Shown here: piece after piece, positions 25,693 to 33,089 of the stretch
Position numbering within the stretch: the stretch's first letter is position 1
Layout: each line of letters begins with the position of its first letter
Assembly (NCBI GenBank): GCA_964609975.1
Contig: CAZSTR010000003.1
Location: 23,212-87,211 of the forward strand
Source of the DNA: UBA5905 sp964609975
GTDB taxonomy: Bacteria > Bacillota > Clostridia > Oscillospirales > Acutalibacteraceae
Length of the DNA: 64,000 nt
Direction of reading: 5' to 3'
Position numbers and translations under genes: made by a program
Notes under the pieces: generated by a model
Database searches by the model: none
Seen by the model: only the letters and a program-made list of their open reading frames with translations
What the model was told of the DNA's origin: nothing

Positions 25693-26034
25693 ATGACAGG
25701 GTTAGCTATTGTGCGGCAAGCCTATCACCTGATGGAAGAGCCGAAAAAGGCGGCGACGGCGGGAGCGCAGGAGCTGGTGGCGGTCAACCAGATTTACAGC
25801 GAGCTTTGGTGCCGGGAGCATCTTTCCGCCTTTCAGCCGCTGGATAGTCTGCAACGACCGCTGCTGTTGTCTTGGCGATGTCTGCCGGCGATGACCTATG
25901 GCACGGCGATGCTTCTCTGTCTCAACGACGGGGAAAAGCCATATGAAAAATACCGGGCGCTGTATGAGCGGGCGGCGGCGCACACCGGCGGCCCCTACGC
26001 CAGAAGGAGGGATCGGCTGTTTGAGCGAAAATGA
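25693..26034 (+). CDS. Putative head-tail connector protein
   Basis: A 113-residue, mostly helical protein directly after the coat gene, where phages encode the gp6-like head completion or adaptor protein. The stretch AVNQIYSELWCREH and the tail of repeated Arg residues resemble such small adaptors. ATG 25693 follows GGGAGG. No tail genes follow, so if it is an adaptor it has no tail partner here. Confidence 0.55.
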   Translation: MTGLAIVRQAYHLMEEPKKAATAGAQELVAVNQIYSELWCREHLSAFQPLDSLQRPLLLSWRCLPAMTYGTAMLLCLNDGEKPYEKYRALYERAAAHTGGPYARRRDRLFERK

Positions 26035-26152
26035 ACCGTTGTACGATATGGCGCGACTGCGGGAGCTGGTTCTGATACACTGGCTGGAAAGCCGGCAACG
26101 CAGACGGGTGGAGCAGCCGAAAACAAAGGAACAGGAAAAATTCGGAAAATAA
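26021..26152 (+). CDS. Small hypothetical protein with TTG start
   Basis: A 43-residue basic protein (SENEPLYDMARLRELVLIHW then Arg/Lys-rich) at the end of the cassette. It has AGAAGGAGG at 26002-26010, ten bases before TTG 26021, and overlaps the upstream gene by 14 bases. The ribosome site argues that it is real; no family is recognised. Confidence 0.5.
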   Translation: MSENEPLYDMARLRELVLIHWLESRQRRRVEQPKTKEQEKFGK

Positions 26153-26169
26153 AAACGGCAGGACGTGAA

Positions 26170-26216
26170 AAAGAACGGAGCGGGCGGCGAGAGTCGTCCG
26201 CTCCGTTCTTTTTTTG
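26170..26216 (+). terminator. Strong terminator at the end of the phage cassette
   Basis: A long near-perfect stem (aagaacggagcgg with its complement at 26198-26211) is followed by TTTTTTT. It separates the cassette from the spoIIIA operon. Confidence 0.93.
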
Positions 26217-26237
26217 CAGAAAAAATGTCCGGCATGG

Positions 26238-26265
26238 TCTATTTTTGCGGACAAGACCATATATA
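26238..26265 (+). promoter_or_regulatory. Possible sigma-E promoter of the spoIIIA operon
   Basis: A -10-like CATATATA (26258-26265) lies 13-14 bases after TCTATTT (about 26238-26244), similar to the sigma-E pattern (ATA-rich -35, CATA -10). No sigma-A promoter is visible. The operon is under sigma-E in Bacillus. Confidence 0.42.
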
Positions 26266-26287
26266 TCCCACAAAAGGGGGGACAGGC

Positions 26288-27385
26288 ATGGAATGGAGCC
26301 GATTGAAGCCCTATGTTCCGATGGAATGGTGGAAGGCTTTACAGGCAATTCCCATGGAACAGCAGGATCAAATTCAGGAAATCCGTCTTCGGCGGGATGA
26401 GCCGGTGCGCTTGTCGATGCCGACGGGAGAGTGGATATTAACTTCTGCCGGCATTGTGGAACGGGCGCAGAACGGAGGGCTTTTTTGCACTGCCGCCGCA
26501 CTGGAGGACTGCTTTTTGCGCTTTTGCGAGGGGGCAGTCTATGCCCATGAGGAGGAGCTGAAAAACGGCTTTTTGTCGGTGGCCGGCGGTTTGCGGGTGG
26601 GCGTCGCCGGGACGGCGGTGCTCCGCGGCGGAGAAATCGGGTCGGTTCGCGGGATAAGCTCCCTGTGTGTTCGGTTGCCCCGTGCCCATCGGGGCTGTGC
26701 GCGGGGACTGCTTCCGCTGTTTTACGAGGATGGGCGGGTGTATAGCGGGCTGCTGGTTGGCGAGCCGGCCAGTGGAAAAACGAGCCTTTTGCGGGATTTG
26801 GCCCGCCAGCTGGCGATAAAAAACCGCCGCGTGACGGTGGTGGACGAGCGCGGCGAGCTGAGCGGGGTGGATGGGCTGGAGGGCTGTGATGTGCTGCGGG
26901 GATATCCGAAAGTGGCGGGATTGCGGCAGGCGGTGCGTTGCTTTTCGCCGGAGGCGGTTTTGTTCGATGAGCTGGGGGATGAGGCGGAGATGGAGGCTAT
27001 GCGCGAATGTGCGCGCATGGGGGTGGCGGTGATTTCCTCCTTGCATGGCCGTTCGTGCGATGAGCTTTCCCACCGCCCCCTTGTGCAGCGATGGATTGAG
27101 GAAAACAGCTTCGACCGCTGGGTCTTTTTGGTTGGGCGGGAGCGGCCGGGGCGATGGTGTGCGTGTTTGAAGCCGGAGGTGAAGGGCGATGAAGTGGTTT
27201 GGAATCCTGTTGGTGGTGTTAGCTGCCGGGGGAGCGGGGCTGTATTATTCTCGGCGGCTGTATCGACGGGCGGGGCTTCTTCGACAGACGGAGCGTTTGT
27301 TGGCGGCAATGGAGGGGCAGATGAGCTTTTCAGCTCAGCCGCCGGCGTCGCTTTGCCGGGCGCTGGCGTCCTCACCGGCGCTTGA
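26288..27385 (+). CDS. spoIIIAA: Stage III sporulation protein AA, apparent 3' frameshift
   Basis: SpoIIIAA is the cytoplasmic ATPase of the SpoIIIA-SpoIIQ channel. Walker A is GEPASGKTS (residues 158-166), with VVDERGELSG and LFDELGDEAE further on. ATG 26288 follows AAGGGGGG. The literal frame runs 197 bases into spoIIIAB and ends in 65 residues of Gly/Ala-rich sequence unlike the family. If one G is added to the run at 27148-27151, the C-terminus becomes GAMVCVFEAGGEGR and stops at TGA 27190-27192, giving the usual ATGA overlap. So the true end is probably 27192, and a base is missing in the genome or in the read. Confidence 0.87.
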   Translation: MEWSRLKPYVPMEWWKALQAIPMEQQDQIQEIRLRRDEPVRLSMPTGEWILTSAGIVERAQNGGLFCTAAALEDCFLRFCEGAVYAHEEELKNGFLSVAGGLRVGVAGTAVLRGGEIGSVRGISSLCVRLPRAHRGCARGLLPLFYEDGRVYSGLLVGEPASGKTSLLRDLARQLAIKNRRVTVVDERGELSGVDGLEGCDVLRGYPKVAGLRQAVRCFSPEAVLFDELGDEAEMEAMRECARMGVAVISSLHGRSCDELSHRPLVQRWIEENSFDRWVFLVGRERPGRWCACLKPEVKGDEVVWNPVGGVSCRGSGAVLFSAAVSTGGASSTDGAFVGGNGGADELFSSAAGVALPGAGVLTGA

Positions 27386-27692
27386 CAGTGTGTGGCCGCT
27401 GGAGTCGGTGATGGCAGCGCTTGAAAAGGGGGCTTCCTTCGCGGAGGCCTTCGCCGCCGCGGTGGCGGCGCAAAGGGACATTCTCCTTCCGGAGGAGCAA
27501 AGGCTTCTGCTGGAATTCGCGGAGGGCTTCGGCGGGTCGGGCATGGAGCAACAGCTTCAGCGCATGAGCGGCTATCGGGCGCAGATTGAGGAGTGTCGCC
27601 GGACGGCGGAGAAGGAGGCGGCACAAAAGGGGAAAATTTATCAGATGATGGGCGTGGCCGCTGGAGTGTGCGCGGCGGTGCTCATGCTATAA
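27189..27692 (+). CDS. spoIIIAB: Stage III sporulation protein AB
   Basis: A 167-residue membrane protein of the SpoIIIA channel with one N-terminal and one C-terminal membrane segment (FGILLVVLAAGGAGLYYS and VAAGVCAAVLML), related to type II secretion GspF halves. Its start lies in GGTGAAGGGCGATGA; with the frameshift in spoIIIAA corrected, the overlap would be the standard ATGA. Length and position in the operon are as in other Clostridia. Confidence 0.9.
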   Translation: MKWFGILLVVLAAGGAGLYYSRRLYRRAGLLRQTERLLAAMEGQMSFSAQPPASLCRALASSPALDSVWPLESVMAALEKGASFAEAFAAAVAAQRDILLPEEQRLLLEFAEGFGGSGMEQQLQRMSGYRAQIEECRRTAEKEAAQKGKIYQMMGVAAGVCAAVLML

Positions 27693-27715
27693 GAAGGAAG
27701 GGACGGACGGTTCGA

Positions 27716-27910
27716 ATGGATGTGGATTTGATATTCAAAATCGCCGCCATCGGCATTATTGTGGCGGTGCTCAACCAGCTTTTGGTACGGTCAGGGCGAG
27801 AGGAGCAGGCAATGCTCATGACCCTGGCTGGGCTAATTGTGGTGTTGACTATGATTGTGACCCAAATCAGCGAGCTGTTTTCCATGGTCAAATCGGTGTT
27901 CGGCCTATGA
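27716..27910 (+). CDS. spoIIIAC: Stage III sporulation protein AC
   Basis: A 64-residue protein with two membrane helices (IFKIAAIGIIVAVLNQLLV and MLMTLAGLIVVLTMIVTQI), the normal size and topology of SpoIIIAC. GAAGGAAGGGACGG lies before ATG 27716. It overlaps spoIIIAD by four bases. Confidence 0.92.
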   Translation: MDVDLIFKIAAIGIIVAVLNQLLVRSGREEQAMLMTLAGLIVVLTMIVTQISELFSMVKSVFGL

Positions 27911-28317
27911 GTGGGACGCTGTTGTCTTTGTTGGGTGCGCTCCTCTGCGCCGCGTTGTTTGGCACGGTTTTGCGTCCGCAACGGCCGGAGCTTGCCCTTT
28001 CGCTCTGCATTGGAGCCGGTGTGCTGGTGGTGGTGCGCCTGGCGAGCCAGCTGTTGCCGTTGGTTTCGACCCTGCGGACTATGCTGGAGTCCGGGGGCGT
28101 ATCGACGGAATATCTATCCTTTTTGCTGAAGGCGGTGGGGATAGTGCTGGTGACCCAGCTGACCGCCGACACTTGCCGGGATGCAGGCGAGGGGGCGCTG
28201 GCGGCGAAGGCGGAGCTTGTGGGACGGGTGCTGCTACTGATGCTCTCCCTGCCACTTCTGCGGCAGGTGCTGGCGTTGGCGACCTCCCTCATCAGCGGAC
28301 AGGCGGTGGACGGATGA
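27907..28317 (+). CDS. spoIIIAD: Stage III sporulation protein AD
   Basis: A 136-residue, very hydrophobic protein related to SpoIIIAC but with an extra N-terminal helix and a longer tail. The segment STEYLSFLLKAVGIVLVTQ is typical of the family. It starts and ends in four-base overlaps with spoIIIAC and spoIIIAE. Confidence 0.92.
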   Translation: MSGTLLSLLGALLCAALFGTVLRPQRPELALSLCIGAGVLVVVRLASQLLPLVSTLRTMLESGGVSTEYLSFLLKAVGIVLVTQLTADTCRDAGEGALAAKAELVGRVLLLMLSLPLLRQVLALATSLISGQAVDG

Positions 28318-29435
28318 AAATCGGAAAAAGGCTTTGGCTGGGCTTGGCGCTGGTTTTGCTGTTATGCCCGGCGGCGCAGGCGGCGTCAGGGGACTATGAG
28401 GCGCTGGCGCAGGCCAGCGGCGCGGACGGATTGGTAGAGAGCCTTCCGGCGGATGTGCAGGAGCTGGTGGAGACACTCGGTGAAAATCCGCTTCAGCCGG
28501 ATACCTATACAGCGCTGTCGTTCTCCGAAAGCGTGGAGCGGGTGTTAGCGGTTCTAAAGCGGGAAAAGAGCGCTCCTCTTCAGGCGTTGGCGGCGCTTAT
28601 CACCGTGGCAACTCTGTCGGTCATGGCCGGGGAGACTGGCGACGCTCTCCAACAAGGCTTTCGGACGGTTTCGACGCTGATTTCCTGCGGGGTACTGTTA
28701 GCGCCATTTTTGGGGCTAGTGAAAACGGTGGAGACGGCGGTGGAGCGTGTGAGCGTGCTGTTGACGGGATATGTTCCGGTGTATGGGGTGGCGCTGGCCG
28801 CATCCGGCTCGGCGGTCGGGGCAGCTTCTTATCAATCGACGCTACTGGCGGCGGCGGAGCTGCTTGTGTATCTCATCCGGGCGGCGGTTCTGCCGGCGCT
28901 GATGGTTTCGCTGGCGCTGGGCTGTACGGGGACAGTGACGCCGGAGCTATCTCTCCACACCTTAAGCGATAGCGTGTATAAAGCGATTTTATGGGCGATG
29001 GGATTGTTCACAACGGTGTTCACCTTCGTCCTCTCCTTGCAACAGATGGCGGCAGCCGCCGGCGATTCTCTGGGGGGCCGGGCGGTGAAATTTTCCCTTT
29101 CCAGCTTTGTGCCGGTGGTGGGCGGCGCCTTAAGCGAGGCCTATTCAACGGTGGTGGGCTGTGCTGGATTGCTGCGCTCGACGGTGGGCTGCTTCGGGCT
29201 GGCGGCGACGGGGCTGATTTTGGTTTCGCCGCTGGTGTCCTGTCTTTGCTGGAGCTTGTGTCTGCAAATAGGCGCCGGGGTGGCGGGGCTGTTCCGGCTG
29301 GCGGAGATGGAAAAGCTTTGTCGGACGGTGGCCGGTGCGGTGCGGGTGCTCATCGGAGTTCTGGCTGTGTGCGCTTTGCTTTCGGTGCTTTCGACGACGG
29401 TGGTGGCTTTTGCATGGAAAGGAGGGGACGGATGA
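28314..29435 (+). CDS. spoIIIAE: Stage III sporulation protein AE
   Basis: A 373-residue polytopic membrane protein of the forespore channel. It begins with a cleavable-looking signal (LWLGLALVLLLCPAAQA, residues 7-23) and has about seven later membrane segments. The VYGVALAASGSAVGAASYQ region is characteristic. Its ends overlap spoIIIAD and spoIIIAF by four bases each. Confidence 0.93.
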   Translation: MKIGKRLWLGLALVLLLCPAAQAASGDYEALAQASGADGLVESLPADVQELVETLGENPLQPDTYTALSFSESVERVLAVLKREKSAPLQALAALITVATLSVMAGETGDALQQGFRTVSTLISCGVLLAPFLGLVKTVETAVERVSVLLTGYVPVYGVALAASGSAVGAASYQSTLLAAAELLVYLIRAAVLPALMVSLALGCTGTVTPELSLHTLSDSVYKAILWAMGLFTTVFTFVLSLQQMAAAAGDSLGGRAVKFSLSSFVPVVGGALSEAYSTVVGCAGLLRSTVGCFGLAATGLILVSPLVSCLCWSLCLQIGAGVAGLFRLAEMEKLCRTVAGAVRVLIGVLAVCALLSVLSTTVVAFAWKGGDG

Positions 29436-29926
29436 ACGGACTCCGCGGCTGGGCGGTGGCGGTGTGCACCGTGGCGGTGGTGTGCACGGCGCTGTCCCGC
29501 CTGTTTCCGGAGACGGCGCTGGGCCGTCAGGGGCGGCGGCTGATTCCCTGTGTCTTTTTGTGTGTGATACTGGCGCCGTTGCTGAAAAATGCTTCGCTTT
29601 CGCCGGAGCTTTCCCCGGCCGCCGGAGAACAATCCGCCACGAGCGCCGCCGAGGTGGTGCGCCGGCAAACGGCTGCCCGGCTGAACCAAACGCTGTTGGA
29701 CGTGGTCAATCAGGCATTGAAGGAGCATGGCTTGTCTGCAAAAAAAGTGGATTGCGGAATGGATATTGACGCCGAAGGACGCATAAGTATGGGACAGATT
29801 ACCGTTTTTGTGGACGGTGATGCCGCAGTGCGCTCCGCCGCGGTCAGACAGCTGGTGGAAAAGCGTCTTGGCACGCCGGTGCTGGTGGCGCAATGGAAGG
29901 AGGAGTCGGATGGGACAAATCGGTGA
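29432..29926 (+). CDS. spoIIIAF: Stage III sporulation protein AF
   Basis: A 164-residue protein with two N-terminal membrane helices (WAVAVCTVAVVCTALSRLF and LIPCVFLCVILAPLL) and a soluble ring-building-like domain. ATG 29432 follows AAAGGAGGGGACGG and overlaps the spoIIIAE stop. It overlaps spoIIIAG by 17 bases. Confidence 0.88.
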   Translation: MNGLRGWAVAVCTVAVVCTALSRLFPETALGRQGRRLIPCVFLCVILAPLLKNASLSPELSPAAGEQSATSAAEVVRRQTAARLNQTLLDVVNQALKEHGLSAKKVDCGMDIDAEGRISMGQITVFVDGDAAVRSAAVRQLVEKRLGTPVLVAQWKEESDGTNR

Positions 29927-30467
29927 GTGGGTGCAAAAGCTGTTCTTTGGTGGCTCTGTGCGCTGGAAGCGCCTGCTTGTGTATCTCGGCATCGGCGGGA
30001 TTTTGCTGATCGGTCTGTCGGAATGGCTTCCCCGCTCTGCCACCGAAAGGAGCGGGGAAGGTGCGATGCAAACGGAAACGCTCTCCACTGCCCAGCTGGA
30101 GGAGGCGCTGGAAAATCGGCTGTTGACGCTGTTGACCCAAATGGAGGGCGTTGGCCAATGCCAGGTAATGGTGACGCTGGAGCGGGGCACCCAAAGGGTG
30201 TATGCGGTGAACCGCACCGAAGCGGGGAGCGGCACAGAGCGGGAGTCCTTCAACGAAAGCTATCTGACCCTTGAAACGGAAGCCGGGCTGATTGGCTTGC
30301 CGTTGACGGAGCTTCAGCCGCAGGTGCGGGGCGTGGCGGTGGTGTGCGAGGGCGGCGGCGGCGCTTCGGTGCAGAAGCGGGTGACGGCGCTGGTGACGGC
30401 GACGCTGGACATCTCCGCCCGCCGCGTGTGCGTGGAACAAATCAAGCTTGGGAGGGCAACACAATGA
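29910..30467 (+). CDS. spoIIIAG: Stage III sporulation protein AG
   Basis: A 185-residue bitopic protein with one membrane helix (LLVYLGIGGILLIGLSEWL) and an extracytoplasmic ring-building domain, including VGQCQVMVTLERGTQRVYA. SpoIIIAG forms a large ring in the space between mother cell and forespore. ATG 29910 follows AAGGAGGAGTCGG. It overlaps spoIIIAH by four bases. Confidence 0.93.
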   Translation: MGQIGEWVQKLFFGGSVRWKRLLVYLGIGGILLIGLSEWLPRSATERSGEGAMQTETLSTAQLEEALENRLLTLLTQMEGVGQCQVMVTLERGTQRVYAVNRTEAGSGTERESFNESYLTLETEAGLIGLPLTELQPQVRGVAVVCEGGGGASVQKRVTALVTATLDISARRVCVEQIKLGRATQ

Positions 30468-31093
30468 AAAAGCTGTTTGAGAAAAAGCAATGGATGATGC
30501 TGTCGCTGGTGGCGGCGCTGGGCGTGGCGGTGTATCTCAATTATTATTTCACCTCGGAGCCGCTTTTGCAGGCCGGCACTTCCGGGGAACCAGAAAGCTC
30601 CGTTTCGGAGGGTACTCAGAGCCGACCGCTGGGCAGCGCCTCCTTCGTGCAGGAGGGCGCTTCCTCGGCCGCCGATGGCGAGGCGAAGCCGGTGCAGGGG
30701 AGCGTGTCCCAGGCGGGCGAAAACGCGGCCGTCGCGAAGAAGGGCTATTTCGACCGGGCGCGCGAGACGCGCACCCAGGCGCGGGAGGAGGCGGTGCGCA
30801 CGCTGGAGGACACCCTTGGCGGTGCGGGCGCCTCCGCCAAGGAGAAGGCTACCGCCGCCGAGCAGGCGACCGCAATTGCCGAAAACATACTACAGGAAAG
30901 CAATATCGAAAATCTGGTGATGGCGAAGGGCTTTTCCGACTGTGTGGCATTCATCGAGAACGGCGCTTGCAGTGTGGTGGTTTCGGCCGGGGAGTTGAAG
31001 GCGGCGGAATGTCTGCAGGTGCTGGAAATTGTCATGGCGCAAACGGGACTTGCGGCAAAAAACATCCAAATCACGGCGGCGAAGGACAAATGA
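30464..31093 (+). CDS. spoIIIAH: Stage III sporulation protein AH
   Basis: A 209-residue bitopic protein that in Bacillus binds SpoIIQ across the intermembrane space. One N-terminal helix (WMMLSLVAALGVAVYLNYY) is followed by a low-complexity Ser/Glu linker of about 60 residues and a YscJ/FliF-like domain (YFDRARETRTQAREEAVRTL, later NIENLVMAKGFSDCVAFIE). GGGAGGG precedes ATG 30464. It is the last gene of the operon; no strong terminator follows. Confidence 0.93.
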   Translation: MKKLFEKKQWMMLSLVAALGVAVYLNYYFTSEPLLQAGTSGEPESSVSEGTQSRPLGSASFVQEGASSAADGEAKPVQGSVSQAGENAAVAKKGYFDRARETRTQAREEAVRTLEDTLGGAGASAKEKATAAEQATAIAENILQESNIENLVMAKGFSDCVAFIENGACSVVVSAGELKAAECLQVLEIVMAQTGLAAKNIQITAAKDK

Positions 31094-31137
31094 GACTTTG
31101 TATAAAAGAAAAAATTTTGTGAAATTCCGAAAAACCG

Positions 31138-31165
31138 TTGCCAATTCCCAACTTTGTGTTATAAT
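31138..31165 (+). promoter_or_regulatory. Sigma-A promoter of the Asp23/Gls24 gene
   Basis: TTGCCA (31138-31143) and TATAAT (31160-31165) are separated by 16 bases. Confidence 0.72.
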
Positions 31166-31263
31166 AGAGTACATAAGGACGGAATATGGTGTCTGCTCTC
31201 CGTTCTGTGTCCGAAAAACCGTCGGGCTGTTATGGCCCATAATACAAAGGAGGAACTGTCCGA

Positions 31264-31626
31264 ATGGATGCGAAGGAATTCAAGACCGCCGAGGGAAGCT
31301 GTATCATATCTGAGGAAGTGATCGCTTCGATCGCTGCGACAGCTGCGGTTGAGGTGGCCGGTGTCGCCGGGATGGCGAACCGTCCGGCCGATTTGCGCGG
31401 AATCATCGTGCCCTCCTCTGCCGGAAAATCCGTGAAGGTGCTGAACACCGAAAACGAGACGATTCTGGATGTGTATGTGGATTTGCACCAGGGGGCGAAA
31501 ATCCCCGAAACCGCCGCCCAGGTACAGCAGAGCGTGAAGCTGGCCGTTCAGGCAATGACCGGAAAACCGGTGACCCGCGTGAATGTGCACATCGCCGGAA
31601 TGGTTCCGGAGGAGAAAAACGCATAA
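31264..31626 (+). CDS. Asp23/Gls24 family envelope stress response protein
   Basis: A 120-residue protein of the Asp23/Gls24 family (AATAAVEVAGVAGM, then NETILDVYVDL and QSVKLAVQAMTG). Members are abundant cell-envelope-associated or cytosolic proteins linked to envelope stress; the molecular role is unclear. AAAGGAGGAACTG precedes ATG 31264. In Clostridia this gene is usual just upstream of nusB, as here. Confidence 0.92.
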   Translation: MDAKEFKTAEGSCIISEEVIASIAATAAVEVAGVAGMANRPADLRGIIVPSSAGKSVKVLNTENETILDVYVDLHQGAKIPETAAQVQQSVKLAVQAMTGKPVTRVNVHIAGMVPEEKNA

Positions 31627-31640
31627 AACCGGTTCAGAGC

Positions 31641-31668
31641 GGCTCTCCGCGACGGTGGAGGGCCTTTC
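31641..31668 (+). terminator. Possible weak terminator or attenuator before nusB
   Basis: A stem of eight pairs with one G-T (ggctctcc/ggagggcc) is followed only by TTTCT, so partial read-through into nusB is likely. Confidence 0.3.
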
Positions 31669-31740
31669 TGCTATATCCGCCTGTATATTTATGCGGCGAA
31701 TAAATGAAAACGAAGCTTGAAAACAGGAGTTGTAGAGAAT

Positions 31741-32154
31741 ATGAAAAGACGTGAATCACGGGAACAGGCTTTTGCATTGATGTTTGAAAAATCCTTTCGG
31801 GATTTGCCGGTGGAGGAGCTGGCGCTTCAGGCCGCGGAGGCGCGGGACGCCGGAACCTCCGGTTTTTCCATGACTCTGGCGCGGGGTGCAGAGGAGCATA
31901 TGGAGGAGCTGGACGCCCGCATCGCGGCCTGCTCTCAGAAATGGAGCAAGGAGCGCATTTCGCGGGTGGCGCTGGCGGTCATGCGGGTTGCGCTGTATGA
32001 AATGCTGTATGAAAAGGATACGCCGGAGAGTGTCGCCATCAACGAGGCGGTGGAGCTGGCGAAAAAATACGGTGGCGAGGAGGATGCCTCCTTCGTGAAC
32101 GGGATTCTCGGCACCGTCTCTCGCGCCGGGTCGAACGGCGGCGAGGAGGAATGA
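31741..32154 (+). CDS. nusB: Transcription antitermination protein NusB
   Basis: A 137-residue all-helical protein that with NusE binds boxA RNA in rRNA antitermination. The N-terminus RRESREQAFALMFE and the C-terminal SVAINEAVELAKKYGGEEDASFVNGILG are classic. ATG 31741 is chosen over TTG 31717; AGGAG at about 31725 lies upstream. Its stop overlaps the next gene by ATGA. Confidence 0.96.
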   Translation: MKRRESREQAFALMFEKSFRDLPVEELALQAAEARDAGTSGFSMTLARGAEEHMEELDARIAACSQKWSKERISRVALAVMRVALYEMLYEKDTPESVAINEAVELAKKYGGEEDASFVNGILGTVSRAGSNGGEEE

Positions 32155-33089
32155 ACCGCTATTTGGGGCTGGATACCAGCAATTACACAACCTCGGCGGC
32201 GGTGTGCGCCGGCGGCGTTGTTTTGCAGGAAAAACAGCTTTTGCCGGTGCGGGCGGGGGAGCTTGGTCTGCGCCAGAGTGACGCGGTGTTTCATCACACC
32301 CGCCAGCTCCCGGAGGTGCTGGAGCGGCTTTTGACGCGCACGCCCGGCGCCTTTCGGGCGGTCGCCGCTTCTGAACGGCCGCAACAAACCGACGGCTCCT
32401 ATATGCCCTGCTTTCTTGTGGGACTGGGCGCGGCGCGCCAGCTGGCTGCGACGCTGGGGGTTCCGCTGTATCGCTTCACCCATCAGCAGGGTCATGTGAC
32501 GGCGGCGCTGTACGGCGCCGGGGCACTGGAGCTTTTGGACAAGCCTTTTTTGGCCTTTCATGTATCCGGAGGCACTACCGATGCGCTTTTGGTGGAGCCG
32601 GACGAAAAGGAAATTCTGCGTTGTAGGGTTGTGGGACGCTCGTTGGATTTGAAGGCCGGCCAGCTGATTGACCGTGTCGGCGGGATGCTGGGGCTGCCCT
32701 TTCCCGCCGGTCCGGCGTTGGAAAAGCTGGCCGCCGAGACGGAAACGAAAAAGCTTCCCCGTCCCTGTCTGCGCGGGCTGGATTGCCATCTGTCCGGCGT
32801 GGAAAATCAATGCCGGGACAAGCTGGCCGACGGCGAACCGCCGGCGGCGGTGGCGCGCTTCTGTTTGGATAGCGTGGCGGCGGCGGTGTGCGGGATGACC
32901 GAGGCGCTTTTGCGCACCTATGGCGATTTGCCGCTGGTATACGCCGGTGGCGTGATGTCCAATCAGGCGCTGAAGGCGCTGTTGACCGCCCGGTTTGGCG
33001 GGCGGTTTGCGCCGCCGGAGTTTTCGGCGGACAATGGGGCGGGCGTTGCGTGCCTGTGCCGAATTGCGGAGGAACGAATATGCAGGTGA
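32151..33089 (+). CDS. TsaD/Kae1-like protein (peptidase M22 family paralogue)
   Basis: A 312-residue ASKHA-fold protein related to TsaD, the tRNA threonylcarbamoyl transferase subunit, but shorter and with its own signature (GLDTSNYTTSAAV, FHHTRQLPEVL, FTHQQGHVTAAL, FHVSGGTTDALLV). The HQQGH pair resembles the metal-binding HX3H of TsaD. It is a clostridial paralogue usually placed between nusB and xseA, as here, and its function is not known. Start and end overlap neighbours. Confidence 0.85.
   Translation: MNRYLGLDTSNYTTSAAVCAGGVVLQEKQLLPVRAGELGLRQSDAVFHHTRQLPEVLERLLTRTPGAFRAVAASERPQQTDGSYMPCFLVGLGAARQLAATLGVPLYRFTHQQGHVTAALYGAGALELLDKPFLAFHVSGGTTDALLVEPDEKEILRCRVVGRSLDLKAGQLIDRVGGMLGLPFPAGPALEKLAAETETKKLPRPCLRGLDCHLSGVENQCRDKLADGEPPAAVARFCLDSVAAAVCGMTEALLRTYGDLPLVYAGGVMSNQALKALLTARFGGRFAPPEFSADNGAGVACLCRIAEERICR

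Larger units (their letters stand above)
20123..26216 (+). mobile_element. Phage head and DNA-packaging cassette without tail or integrase
   Basis: About 6.1 kb holds ten open frames in one direction: a small protein, terminase small subunit, coiled-coil protein, terminase large subunit, small membrane protein, portal, scaffold-like protein, coat protein, connector-like protein and a short final frame. All are intact. There is no integrase, repressor, replication, tail or lysis gene and no visible attachment repeat. The unit has its own consensus promoter and a strong terminator, and base composition like the host. It may be a prophage remnant, a satellite-like element or a domesticated particle; sequence alone cannot decide. 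Confidence 0.75.

Noticed and set aside
20123..26216. Complete inducible prophage
   Set aside because: No integrase, repressor, replication, tail or lysis genes and no attachment repeats; only the head module is present.
26165..26287. Upstream start for spoIIIAA
   Set aside because: That stretch is the cassette terminator and the probable sigma-E promoter; ATG 26288 has a strong ribosome site.
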